The translations under genes and the position numbers were made by a program. From Luscinia megarhynchos (taxonomy: Eukaryota; Chordata; Aves; Passeriformes; Turdidae): a stretch of 64,000 nucleotides of DNA. Shown one piece after another: positions 12,601 through 24,960 of the stretch. The notes under the pieces are model-generated. The model worked only from the letters and a program-made list of their open reading frames with translations, ran no database searches and was not told where the DNA came from. Each line of letters starts with the position of its first letter. Positions within the stretch are counted from its first letter, which is position 1. The DNA lies in NCBI GenBank assembly GCA_034336665.1, contig JAPFBE010000002.1, positions 8,044,146 to 8,108,145 on the forward strand, written 5' to 3'.

Positions 12601-15600
12601 CAGTATGATATTTTACACCTAGGGGTAGAGGAGGCTGCTGTTTCTGATAAATGGGAGTCTGAGGTTTTCTTATCTTTATGGTAGTGTGAAGGAGTCTGCA
12701 GAGATAGTGGTAGTACACTTAATGCATCTGAGTGCCCCCTCACCCTTTTATCCCACTTGATTTGGTAGTCTTCTGTATTGATGTATTTCACAATGTAACT
12801 GTGCTTTTAAAGTTGATGATTTTTTCACAGCTTAAGAAAATAACTGGATTTTCATACTCAGGACTTGTTAACTTATAGAAAAGATTATAGCTTTTCTGTG
12901 CTTGATATATTAAGCCAGAATTTTCTTAGTCTGCAGGGTTTGTTGTAGTGATCTGCCAGTGATAGGAAATTTACATTGTCTTGCCTCACAGGGATTAGGT
13001 GTCCACCTTTGTTTTTCCTTTTGCTCACTACTCCCTCTCTCATCTTGCCTACCCCACCATGCTACTGTCTAATTACCCTGCAGGTACAGACCTGTGTGAT
13101 AACAGAATTGAGTTAATGAATTGCTTGAGGCATAAGGTGGCAATGGACAGATGTGTTGATGCAGCCTGCTTTCAGTGTGCATCCACTGAAAAGGATCTGA
13201 GGAAATTAGGCAGCCTCAGAGAGAGAGGAAAGGAAGATGATGTCTTTGTAGTTTCATGAGCTGCACAGACACTCTCTTAGCTTTGGGGATGGTAGAAGGA
13301 TGATGTGAATCCATTTAGGAATGTATTTATTTGTGATTTGGGGAATAAGAAAAAGAACGGTGGTGTTTGGAGAACAGTCTCTTAGGTTTTATATGTTGGG
13401 GAGAAACCTCTAGAGCTTAGCGTTTTAAATTTAACTTTCTGTCTTGTATTAATTTTCTGGAAAAACAAAACTTTGATCTCTTTTAAGCCTTAACTAAAAA
13501 AGCAAAGTAGAGGCCATATTTTTCCTCCCCATTTAGTCAAATCTATATGCTTGCAGACAGAGTGAAAAGGTGATTGTAGACAGATATTTTACTTTAAATT
13601 TAAATATTGTATTATGGTTTTCCTTGAAGGAGATAATTTTAGTGGGGGAAACTATGGAATCCTGTGGTGTAAGTTTGAGCTCTTTTCAATACAAGGAAGA
13701 ATGTACATTAGACTGTATATAAAATTTTCAATGTATCGTACTGCCTTGTGAACTTTGCATACCATTTCTCAGGCTCTGTGCTTTGTAAGCATATTATTAT
13801 CATTGATCAGTAGAAGAACTGCATTTATTGCTGTCTTTTTAGTTGAAATAAAATGGGTGGCCTTCCTTCTTCCATAGGTCTTTCTGTACTTGTTTTTTTT
13901 TCCTGCAGCTAACAATACTAAAATTCTTTTGAGGAGATAAGGTAAAAAGAAATCACTAGTGTGTAATTTGATGAGGGATATTTATATTTGTGTAATACTG
14001 CCTTGTTGGATACTAGGGTCTCTGCTGAAATAGTTTTCTCTATCAGTGTTTCTTTGTGCACTTTTTATCTTTTGGTAGACAAAAACTTCAGGTTTTTGCA
14101 AGGCTTCTTGGTTACCAAAATAAGACATTTTTGTGTCCTAATAGTCCTGATTCATCTCAGCTACTGCATTTTGGGTGTCTTTTTGTGCACTGAGGTTTCC
14201 ATATCTCTTGTTTTAGTGATTCAGCAAGTTGCTGCAGTTGAAAGTGATCCAGAGGCCACTTCCATCTGGCTTCCCACCTGCTCTCTAGAAGGGATGAGGA
14301 GGGCCCAGAGAGCTGTGTTCTGCATTCTGCACCTTCTTTCCTGCTGCTGGTCAGTGTCAGGATGCTGCTGTTGCTTCTTGTCCTTGCAGAAGTGTCTGTA
14401 TCCTCCTTCTCCAGTCCTCTGGCAGCAGTACTGTTCGTAGCACAATCCTCTGACATACCGAGGTTTTTTTCCTCTTTCAAGGCTGTGGCTGTGGCTGTGT
14501 TTGTAGTGGTTAGCAGAGATAGGCTGCTGCTGTTAGACAGAGGAGTTTGTAGTTTAGCAGCATTTAAGGGGAATTGAGGGCAACCCACTGTCAAGAAGGG
14601 GAGTAAAACTAGTGTTGGAATCTGAGACTAGACCATTGTGGTAAATAATCCACTATTCAGAGAGCCAAGATAGATACCACAGCTCTGTGCTTGGGGTGCT
14701 CATCTGCAATCTGGAAGAAAAGGTAGAGAAGGAGCTTGAAGGTGAGCCTTCCACATCAGAAGACAGTTTGTTGGCTTAGAGGTCTTCCAGTCTTGCCTCT
14801 TTGTATGCTGTACATGCAGATTATCCCTTCCTGCTTCAGTGCTTTAGTGTGAAGTGCAATTGCTATAATAGGAGAGACTGAGATGTCCTCAGGTCAGGCA
14901 TTCCTGGCTGTTTTATACCAAAACAAGCTAGTGGATTACTCCATTAGAGGTTTCTTCCAGAGCTGGATGATTTGTAAGGCCTGGCTTTAGCAATGTTAGA
15001 TTCTGTACCACATCATGAGCATCCTTGTTTTCTGCCTCTCATGAAGCTAGTGAAGAGGGAGATATGATCTGTGTTCCACAGCCTGGTGTGACTTTTCCCC
15101 TAACTGTAAATGAGTTAGTCATGGAAATACAGCTTTTGTGAATACAAGCTTTTGATGAATGGGTGATAGTGATTTGTAACAGGATCCTTTTCTAACAGTC
15201 AGTGTCCTGGAAATAGTAGCTATAAAGAATATCTCTGTGGGTATTGTGTACTTCTGGGAACATCTGACTTTCTGAAAATATGTGCTAGGTTTTGTTTACC
15301 TGGTAGATCTGAACTTTTCTGTAGTGTTTGCAATTGAAATGTAGTTTTTAACAAATTGTTGATATTGCACGTCCGCCAGGTTATGAGTAATTTTGCCATT
15401 TTAAAATTTATTATATATACATAAAGAAACTTTAGCTGCCTGGATTTTGGTAACAAACTTCCCTCTGGCTTTGATGAATGAGTTGTTACCTGATTATAGC
15501 TAATAAACACATAGACAGTTGTAGTGGTCAAGAAATGAGAACCTAAGTTTATGGTTTAATTAATTGCTATTGGTTTTAGTATGTAAACAATTCAGTCAGT

Positions 15601-17748
15601 GCTTGAAAAACCTCTGAAAACACTTGCTTTAAGAACACAAAGTATTTCACTAAGTTAGAAATAAGTCATTCCTGGGGCATGCTATCTTTTTTTTGCAGTC
15701 ATTCAAGTATTCTTGCAGTTATCAGACACACTCAGTTTCTTGGACTATTTTTATTTTCAGTTGAGATGGATTGAATTTGGAAGATGAACAGTCAAGTACA
15801 ACCTATTACTGTGGGTTCTGGGAAACTTGGTATTTCCAGTGGTAGATTCGGTAGGGTAGGATGTTTAACATCAAACTCTGGGGGAAAATATAGGGTTTTT
15901 TTAGCAGTAGTCTAGATTTTAAGTAATAAACGTTTAGATTAGTAGATTTCAGTTGTACCACTGAGATTGTTATTAGACTGTTGCCTAAAATTTCTCTCTG
16001 TTTTGACTGGTGTAGCCCCAATATTAGATTTTTTTGATCTGTATGGTTATAAGCATCTGAAAAACCCTGCTATTCTATTATAGCTGCTCTTGCTTTTTGA
16101 GTATGGTTTGTTGAAATAAAGTCTCAAATATCAGCAATATGCACATCTTTAGAAGTGCATCTTCAATCCATAAGTAAAATATAACACATAAATAGGGGCA
16201 AGTCTTACATACTTTCTTTATGACTGTGTGAAGAAATGACTGACAATTCTGTAGTTGTTTTCAAAGGAGCTGCATGTTTTGTGCTTTTTTTTTGTAACCT
16301 TGCAGGTGCTCCCTTTCAGCAGATATTCAGCAGTGGCCTTGCTGCAGCTGATTTCAGCTGTTCTGTGTTATTTTGAGACCTTTTTGTGTTCTGCAGTATT
16401 TTATGGATGCTAATATTCTTTTGCTTGTCTAGTTTCTTTCTGTCCTATATACTGTGGTTAAGTAAAATACTTTGCTGCTGCCTTGCTGCTCCTTTGCTGG
16501 CCTGCCTTCCAAAAGTATATTTAAATGTGTAAGCTTGAATCTTATGTTAATATTTGTCTGTCTGTATTAAATTATGTATGTGTTTCAAGACACTTAATGA
16601 TGGGGCAGAGGAGGAAACAGGTTTAGCTCTGGCTTGACACTTTATATTCTTCCACAGAGTTCTTGCCTTTTGCAGCTTAAAAATCCTGCATTTTGAGTCT
16701 AATACTTTGCTTTTACTTCTGTGCTGCTTTCTGGAATGTGCTTAATTTGCGATATTTTCTCCCCCCTCCCCCCATCCCAGCCTTGGTAAGCACTGGACTT
16801 TTCTCCAAGGAGTAGCTTTGCTGAAGCACAATAGCTTTATTGTTAACATTGATAAAGTGCATCATGGGATTTATAGTTCCATCTAGGAAAATGAACCTCT
16901 AGAGGATTTATGCCAGAAGCCAGTTAAAACTCCATTCCCCAGGAAGTGCAAAAGTAGCATGTCAAAATCTTTTAGGTTTTGCTGGGGGTATTCTTTTGTT
17001 TAATACCTGCTCTTTCTGCTGTGCAAAGGTATTTTGAAGAAAAGAAATTTTTAAAAATTGCAGTTTTAGCTTTTTAATTCTATGTCATTGAAACACTTTG
17101 ACTGTTCCCTGTGTGTATACATGCTGTTACTCTATTTTATTTTGAAATGCAGATGTTCATTCTGCCCTGAAAAGTGAATAGCCGTTCTCTTTGTATGTTC
17201 AGGTCATAAAGTGTGTCAACAAACTGACCTTTCCTGAAAGCTGGAGTCTAGTTAATGAAGCACTCCAGCTTTCATTATGGCCTGCAGGAGATGGTATACC
17301 ACTTACCAGGAAAGAGGATTTGGTTCTAATTGGGAAAGAGTGGCTGTGTTCAGCTGTGATGTTTTGAATGTGCAAGTACAGAACACTACTTCTGCAGAAA
17401 TCCAGGACTGAAACTTTGATTCTAATCTAGATTAAGACAATAGATTTAAAATGGTCATTGATCATGTGTTGCAAGATTATATGTTTGCTAGAAGGAACTG
17501 ATAAATAATCAGAAAAATATTTGGGAATTATTTTCTAATGGCTTGTGCTCATTTGTGAAGAAGGCAGCCCCTAGTTCAATGAATTAACACTTCATATGAA
17601 GACCCAGATGTCCTGGTTAGTGCCTTTATCTTTGTGCTTTTAAGTGAGACTGTCCCCCCTGCAGGTATGGCATTTTGTGGAAACAGTTATTCTGCTTAAT
17701 GCAGAAAACATGTTTAGGCTGAGCTGGACTTAAATGTGAGTATAAAGT
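9681..17748 (+). other. Probable intron 1, first part
   Basis: If transcription starts in the CpG island, this lies within the first intron of the tensin-family gene. It is AT-rich with T-rich runs, for example around 10605-10630. No coding exon was identified. The frames at 14157-14594 (minus) and 13988-14440 (plus) overlap one another and show no domain. A candidate conserved regulatory element at 16820-16955 is listed separately. Confidence 0.45.
16820..16955. promoter_or_regulatory. Candidate conserved noncoding element with paired SOX-like sites
   Basis: CACAATAGCTTTATTGTT contains ACAATA and its reverse complement TATTGT four bases apart, which resembles paired inverted SOX-binding half-sites. 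About 30 bp downstream, GCATCATGGGATTTATAGTT pairs imperfectly in inverted orientation with ACTCCATTCCCCAGGAAGTG near 16928-16950. Both resemble the ZNF143-type GGGAATTGTAGT motif. This was read by eye. Function and conservation are untested. Confidence 0.3.
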
Positions 17749-19379
17749 TGTGTTGGTTGTGCATTGGCCTGGTTTTTGGTAGTGGAGAGGGGTCACAGTA
17801 GTGACTTTTTGTGAGAAGCTGCTGGAAGCCATCACCATGTCTGGCAGAGCCAGTCCCTGATGGCTCTGGGGATGGACATGTCACTGGCCAAAGCTGGGCC
17901 AGTTAGAGATGATGGTAATGCCTCTGTGATAACATATTTAAAAAGAAATCAAAACAAAGTGGGGGCACCAGTGTTTTTCTATCCAGAGAAGAGGAGGAGG
18001 TGAGAACATGTGAGGGAAACAACCTGGAGACACCAAGGTCAGTGCAGAAGGAGGGGCAGGAGGTGCTCCAGGTGCCAGAGCTGAGATTCCTCTGCAGGCT
18101 GTGGTGAGACCACGGTGAAGCAGCTGTGCCCCTGCACCCATGGGGATCCATGGGGGATACAGAGACCCACCCACAGCCCATGGGGATCCATGGGGGATGC
18201 AGAGATCCACCCACAGCCCATGGGGATCCATGGGGGATGCAGAGACCCACCCACAGCCCATGGGATCCATGGGGGATGCAGAGATCCACCCACAGCCCAT
18301 GGGATCCATGGGGGATGCAGAGATCCACCCACAGCCCATGGGGATCCATGGGGGATACAGAGATCCACCCACAGCCCATGGGATCCATGGGGGATGCAGA
18401 GATCCACCCACAGCCCATGGGGATCCATGGGGATGCAGAGATCCACCCACAGCCCGTGGGGATCCATGGGGGATGCAGAGACCCACCCACAGCCCATGGG
18501 ATCCACGGGGGATGCAGAGATCCACCCACAGCCCATGGGATCCATGGGGGATGCAGAGATCCACCCACAGCCCATGGGATCCATGGGGGATGCAGAGATC
18601 CACCCACAGCCCATGGGATCCATGGGGGATGCAGAGATCCACCCACAGCCCATGGGATCCACGGGGGATGCAGAGATCCACCCACAGCCCGTGGGATCCA
18701 TGGGGGATGCAGAGATCCACCCACAGCCCATGGGATCCACGGGGGATGCAGAGACCCACCCACAGCCCATGGGGGAGGTGCCCACACTGTATGGATGGAT
18801 GCCTGGAGGAGGCTGTGATCCAGTGGGAGACCCAGTGGAGCGAGGGGTCTGTGCTGCCAGGCTGGAGCAGCCTGTCCTTGGAGGACTGCACCCTTGCAAG
18901 AGTGACCCACACTGCAGCAGTTTTGGGAGGACTGCTGCTTATGAGGTTGGAGCCATGCTGGAGAATTTCACAGAGAACTGTCTCCTGTGGGAAGAGATCC
19001 CATGATCTCACAGGGGAAGAACTCCTCTCCCTGAGCAGTGCAAAAAAATCATCGTGTGATGAGCTGACCAAAATCCCTATGCCCTCTGTCTCCATGTGCT
19101 ATCAGTGGAAAGTAGGGAGGCATTGAGGGGGGAAAAAAAAGTGTTTATAAGGGCTTATTTTACTTTTCATTATCCTCCTCTGATTTTGTTAATAGTAAAT
19201 TTACTTTGTACCTTTAAGTTGAGCCTGTTTTGCCCGTGGAGTGTCTTTTCCTGGTCCTTATCTCGGCTTATGAATCCTTTGTTTTTTTTTTTCCTCTCCT
19301 CTGCCCATCTGTAGCAGGGGGAGGGTGAGTGAGCAGCTTTCGTAGGTGCCTGGCGTTTGGCCAGTGTCAAACCACGACA
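17749..19379 (+). mobile_element. Solo LTR of an avian ERV, expanded by an internal minisatellite
   Basis: The element starts TGTGTTGG and ends CAAACCACGACA. Landmarks in order match a common ERVL-type LTR that I recognise from memory: a GTGAGAAGCTGCTGGAAG block, TGATAACATATTTAAAAAG (TATA-like, about 17928), CACCAAGGTCAGTGCAGAAG, GGTGCTCCAGGTGCC, a run of blocks with GTGGGA and GGAGCAG cores, a GATGAGCTGACC block, GTTGAGCCTGTTTTGCCCGT and a GGTGCCTGGCG tail. The 1631-bp length is inflated by a 629-bp tandem array. A second copy of the family lies on the minus strand at 34635-35608 and lacks the array. No gag, pol or env sequence is present and no convincing target-site duplication was found. 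Long open frames on both strands here arise from the array. Confidence 0.85.
18137..18765 (+). repeat. Minisatellite, 16 copies of a 39/40-bp unit
   Basis: Units run from CCCATGGG(G)ATCCATGGGG through GATGCAGAGATCCACCCACAG. I count 16 copies by the CACCCACAG end, averaging 39.3 bp, followed by a partial unit to about 18778. Units differ by GGG versus GGGG (39 or 40 bp), CATGG versus CACGG, GCAGAGAT versus GCAGAGAC, and ATAC versus ATGC. The 39-bp unit is 13 codons without a stop in several frames, which explains open frames of 230-385 codons on both strands. None shows a protein family. Each unit contains the self-complementary words CCATGG and GGATCC. Confidence 0.97.
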
Positions 19380-22300
19380 GTATTCTGGGTAATCATTCTA
19401 ATTTCAAAGATTTTGACTTTTTGCTCTGGGAGGGACTGGAGGGATATATATTTGTGGATGGGAGGTGGTGAACATTCCTGAAGGGGATTAATTTTGAGGT
19501 GACTTAGATGCTTTGATCCTTTCCATCTGCAGGTTGGCTTGTTTTAGCTTGCTAATATAGGGATAGCAAATTCTCGCCTTCCTTTTATGTTTGGAAAAAT
19601 GCTTATAGCCCACACATGACTCTGTAATTGGGGAGGGATTGTTCATTCTTGCCTGCAGGAAGACATTTCTCTGTCTGCTGACACGGAGCTCCAATCTAGA
19701 TAGAGGGAATGCGAGAAGAATGTGGATGGGAAGCAGGGCTGCACAACAACTAAGCTACAACTCTTGAAGAAATTGACACTAATTGTCCAGAACAACATCG
19801 TGTATTCTGCAGGATGAGGGAAGTAAAATTGCTTAGTAGCACTCCAAGCCTCCTCTGTGTCTCAGTATATAATGCTGTGGCTGTTTGTAGTACTTGGTTA
19901 ACGTGTAGAAACTTTAATGAGTTTAGGAAAATTTTATTTATTCGCAATCCACAATAATTCATTCTCATGAACATGTTTTTCTTATTTATTTCAGCTTCAG
20001 ACCTCTTAAATGGGGGTAGAAGGGATCATACACATTTACGTGACCTGAAAATAGACAAGGGGCTGGTGATAGCAAATTTTATGCTCTGCTTCCCAACCAA
20101 ACATCTTAAAGACTGTTAAGCTTGTTCTCTGTTGAATTTTTATTGCCCTATCTCCTCTCAAGTTTCTCTTTTAAGTCAAGATTTTCCAAAAGAATGACAA
20201 TTTTCTTTGCATTGTATTTTTTCAGAATTCTACTTGGGTGCTTATCCTGCAGGTAAAATAGCACTGGTCAGGTTACAGAGTGATTTAATCCCCTACCTCT
20301 TCCACACCCTGGAAGGCATTCTGAAAAGTTTTGTATGTGCGCATGTGCCATTTGGTACTTTTAGGCTCTCTGAGAGAGTAAGATACAAACTAGCAGCACA
20401 TAAGTCAGGGTCCTGGCATAAGCTTATAGTTCTTTGTTTAGTGGAATTTCCCCTGGTGTTGCTTCTACATCTAAAGATTTTAGGAGTTTGCTTTGGATTG
20501 GGATCACTCTTTGATCATTTTAAGATTTCACAGAATTTTGAGCAGAAATGTGTTTGACAAAGATTGAGTTCTAGGATGAATAAATGTAGTCTGTCCAGAT
20601 TTGATTTACCTTGATGCTTTTGTAGTTTGTGGCTCATTCTAGGTGCATTGGGGTCTTAAGGAAAGAATATTAAACACTCTTCTCACCCACCTCACAGCAG
20701 TTTTTTTAAAAGGAACTAGAGGCAATTGAAAGCTCCTGGACTCCCAGTGACTGTCAGCTGCTGGTAGCTGGGCCTCTGCTAACAGGGGATTGTGTATTTG
20801 AGGTTAAATTGGAGTGAACCGAATAAAGCACGGGGTGCTTTTTTTTTGTTTTAGGGATCTTGGGGGATATAGTAGTGTTAAAAAAAATCAACAGAATTTG
20901 TAATTCTGTGATCTGCTATCATTTTTCAGGAGCAGTAAGTGGTTTCTAGTGATTGATTTGCTTTCTTAACAAATGTCTCTAAGAGAAGAAGCTGATGACT
21001 AAAGCAAGTTGAGTGAGTCAAAGAAAATGAACTGTACAATACCTGTAAAAATTTTTTTGTTTGTTTTTGGGGTTTTTTTGGTTGTTTTTTTTTTTTTTTA
21101 GGACTGTATTAGGTATTGGCACTTATTATATGAGGACCTTTGGTAGGCCTTGGAGGATAATTGTTTATTGCTGTCTCTGTGGAAGTATTTGCTTTTAGAT
21201 TTAGATGTCAGTCAGTGGTGATGAGGAAGTCCTAGCATAGGTCATGATGCAAGTAAGCATTGCTGCAGATTATTCTGTAGAAGCTTATGCTGACTGGAAT
21301 GCTTGGAAATGATGGCATGAGTTGGACAACTCTAAGTCTAAATTCCAGGTCATCTGATTCTTCTAGAAATTTTCACTGAGATCGCCTTGCTTTCCTGAGA
21401 CTGAGCATACTGGAGCACTGAGTTAAACAAATGAAATCTTTGTTTCAGTTCAGGCAGCCTGGTGTTTGGAGGGTACTTCACATAAACCAAGAAGTCTCTA
21501 AGAGGTTCTCTCCTTTTCACAAAGCACATTCCGTCACAGAGAGACAGATAAGCCCAGCCATCCTTCTAGAGTCAGAGTAATAGGAAGATAATGAATTTTC
21601 TGCAAAGTGTTACTAGGACAAGACATATCATTTTGTCTGAAGACATCTGTCTGTACTCGCAGCACCTGCAAGCAGTTATGCAAAAAGGGCATCTATATGT
21701 TGTGGTACAGGAGTTATACAACTATTAGGTTGTGTATATGTCCATGTTTTACATGGAAAAGATTATTTTTTCATGGTTGAGCGAATAGAATACAATAGTT
21801 CAGCTTACTAAATTGCAGAATTTGGTTTGGCTTAACTTTAAAGAATTTTATCACTTGTTCTAAGAAAAATACTACATTTTTTATTTACTTGCAAAATGGT
21901 ACTTCCTTGGTTAAAAATATCGGCACTGGTATTGATGTCTTACTACCTGTTCTTTCATCAGTAAATTTTGATTGCCAGAGTTCAAGTTGCTATCATGTAT
22001 AAACAGTATGCTTGTGACTGTATGGAGAACCTTGTGGGGACAGGTTGGAGTCTCAGGTGCACATGGTGAACTGTGGTGTATTATGTTGTTCAAGGTGGTA
22101 AAAGAATAACTGTAAAGCAAAAAGGTGGACAATTAATTGCAGGTGAGGGAAGGTGACAGTTGCAGTCAGTGTAATAACAGACTGTGAATTGAACTTAAGC
22201 TGAACTGAAAACTAGTTTGAACAGCTGTCTGGCATTTTGCTTTCCTTTATGGGTTTCCCCCTGTGCCGCCACCCTTCCTTCTGCCCCCTGTAAAAAAACT

Positions 22301-24900
22301 CAGAACTAGTGGGATCTGATACAGGTCTGAAATGAAATATTGCCTTAATCTCTGGTAATAATATTGGGAAGCTTTTTCAGTTGCTTTGGTAAACATTTTT
22401 ATTTCTCGCTTAACTGCTTTTTTGATTTTACAGAGGAGAAATGGATATACTTAGAACATACCTATGTGGCTGTGTAGGGGTTAAATGCTATTTAAAAATT
22501 GTTATAGTGAGAGGAAAAGGGTTTCTAATTCTAGTGAAGTATTTTTGGAATTTGCCCTGTCAGTTAGTAATATTTCACTAATTGAAGGAACCCTTTATTT
22601 AAAACAGACTCACAACAGTTCATCTGGAGAACTGGCTTGTGGGCAAACTGAGGTATGTTCATTCATCAGTGATTCAACATATTTTATATGCTGATGTTTC
22701 TACAGTAATGCTTTTAACTTGGAAGAAGGTAATCACATCTGTGCATTCCTCGTGGTTTCTCTACTGCTGAGGGTTTCAACTTATAAAAAATTTTACTGCC
22801 TTACAATCTTGTGTGTAGTAAAAATTAACAAACAAAACAAGCATATAGTCACTAGGTTCTCTTTGGCTGTTAGTATCAGGTTTGTTTGGCAACATTAAGG
22901 CATTATAAATCTTTGCTGAAAGAGCATTATGGAGAGGCAGTTCTGTCTTTTCCCCTTTCTCTGATATACACTCTTGCTTGGGAGAAACAGTATATTCTGA
23001 CTCTAGTTTGCTGTATATGCTTATATGTGTTTGTATAAAAGTGAGTTCTTGTTTGGAAATTCTACTTTTGCTCTAAAGGAAAGGACAGGACAGGGCCTAT
23101 GGTGATGTACAGTGACAGTTGAAAAATTTTACAAATTTTCCTGCCCAAAACTGCATTATATGCAGAAGGTCACATAATTCTTAAAGGTCAACATACAAAT
23201 CTTGAGCTGACTGTACACTTGCAAGTGATGTTTTCTCAGTTCTGCAGAATCACTGCTTGCTCTTAGTTGCTTGGTTTTGTCAAAAGGCTTGCTGAGAAGT
23301 TTACTTTGCCAGATAAAAATATTTTGAAAGAGTAAAACCTCTAACCATCTGGCTTTTTGGGTGAAATCTGTTGAATGATGAAGACCTGCTAACACTTTTG
23401 GCTGGACTGAGACTTGCTAGCTTTTTTTTTAAGACATCATTATTAGATGATCACAGACACACCTCAGGTTTTGACAAAACAAATATTTGTGCTTTCCCTT
23501 CACAACATTTATAAAAATACCAGCCTGCAGACCTGCCTCATCAACTTACCTGCAAACAAAAATGTCCAGGCAATAAAGATGCTGCAGAAGTTTTAGTTGG
23601 TTTCAACAGCAATATTGATACACTACATGATATGCTCTGTAATAATGAAAATGCTTCTGGAATAATTGGATGTCAAAAGTAAGCCTTTTAAATGAGCATT
23701 CTGTGGTCTCACATTTTTTTTGTTACAAATTTTCATGAAATTTCAGATTTTGGCAAGTGTATAGTTGCTTTTGTAAATTGCTGTGATTTAGAAAATTATT
23801 TGAAGAATCTATTCTAGAAGTGCATTCTGTTTTTCCTCTGGGGCAGAAGAAGTAGTAACTGCTCTGATAATGACTGAAACCCTCTGAAAGTGCAAGAAAA
23901 GAAATCTAACCTATGATAAAGTAGAAATTATGGCTTTAAAGGAAACTTGTTTTCTGAGAAAAGAGTAAAAAAGCAGAGCACTTTTCCAGTGTGTCAGTGT
24001 GAAAGTACCCTTGCTGCTATAGATGTAAATAGAAACCGAAGATCCCTGATGAAATGACACTGATGAGACTGGGAAGCATTTGATGAGTAAGGGTTTGTAG
24101 AGCTTTGTGGTTGGGAGAAAGAGGAAGTTGGTGTTTCAAGTATATTTTTTGGGCCTTTGAAAAGGATAATGAAAATCAAGTTAAGCATGTGTTTTGGTGA
24201 GTTTTTCTTACTGTGATAAGAGATTCTGATTTTAGTGCCAGAGAAATAACAAGGATAACCATTTAGAAATTTAAAGTGCATGTTTTTTTTTTGAGCCAAA
24301 AGGAAAGAGCAGGTCAGTTGAGTTAAGCAACAGTAGCTTTTTATGTAATTGTTTTTCTTGATGTAATAGTTTAACTATTTGTCCTTGGATGAGTGTCCAA
24401 GTTAATCAGCTACAGAGCAGGCACTGTATAATAACTCCATAAATGTCTGTTGTGTTTGATTTTTATTTCCACAAAAGCTTTAGGTCTTGTAGCTGAATGT
24501 GATCCTTGTACTTATGCCATTTTACATTATTCTGGCTCATTCATATGGCAGAGGAGAGGAATTAAAGTTCCAAGCCTCAGGCCAGTAGCAACAAATCTTT
24601 TCCTGGCTGGATGAGAACATAGAGTGGTCCCAGTTGGTTGCAGCCTGCACTAGTCAGTGACCTGAATTTAAGAATTTGTCAAGGTGGCTATCTTCTTGTA
24701 CTCTTATTAGAGGTAAGCATTTGAATGGGAATAGCTAGCTGAAAAGGTGGAGACCATTTGGACAGGCGGGCAAGTCCAATCCTATCTCCAACCTGTAACT
24801 GAAGTGACTGTGAAAATGATTATTAATAAGGTGGGATTAAGGTTAACTTAATTAAAATTCTTCTATATATAAAAAACCTGAGGTTCAGCAGAAGTAGGTA

Positions 24901-24960
24901 TAATGATTAATATATAATAATTATTATATAGTAAGTATTATTAATATATAATTATTAGCT
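24901..24960. repeat. AT-only palindromic low-complexity patch
   Basis: Mostly TAATATATAATAATTATTATATA-type sequence: AATAATTATT is an exact palindrome and ATTAATATATAAT recurs. It may extrude a hairpin or be an unstable AT repeat. No gene is associated with it. Confidence 0.8.

Noticed and set aside
14157..14594. 145-codon minus-strand frame rich in Ser, Thr and Gln
   Set aside because: It overlaps a 150-codon frame on the + strand, shows no recognised domain and has no convincing splice context.
17903..19126. Open frames of 230-385 codons with 13-residue repeats
   Set aside because: They are readings of the minisatellite inside an LTR, present in several frames and on both strands, with no start context or family match.
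20226..20252. 27-bp candidate microexon flanked by TTTTTTCAG and GTAAAA
   Set aside because: The donor is weak, there is no start codon and no homology. Such chance pairs are common in long introns.
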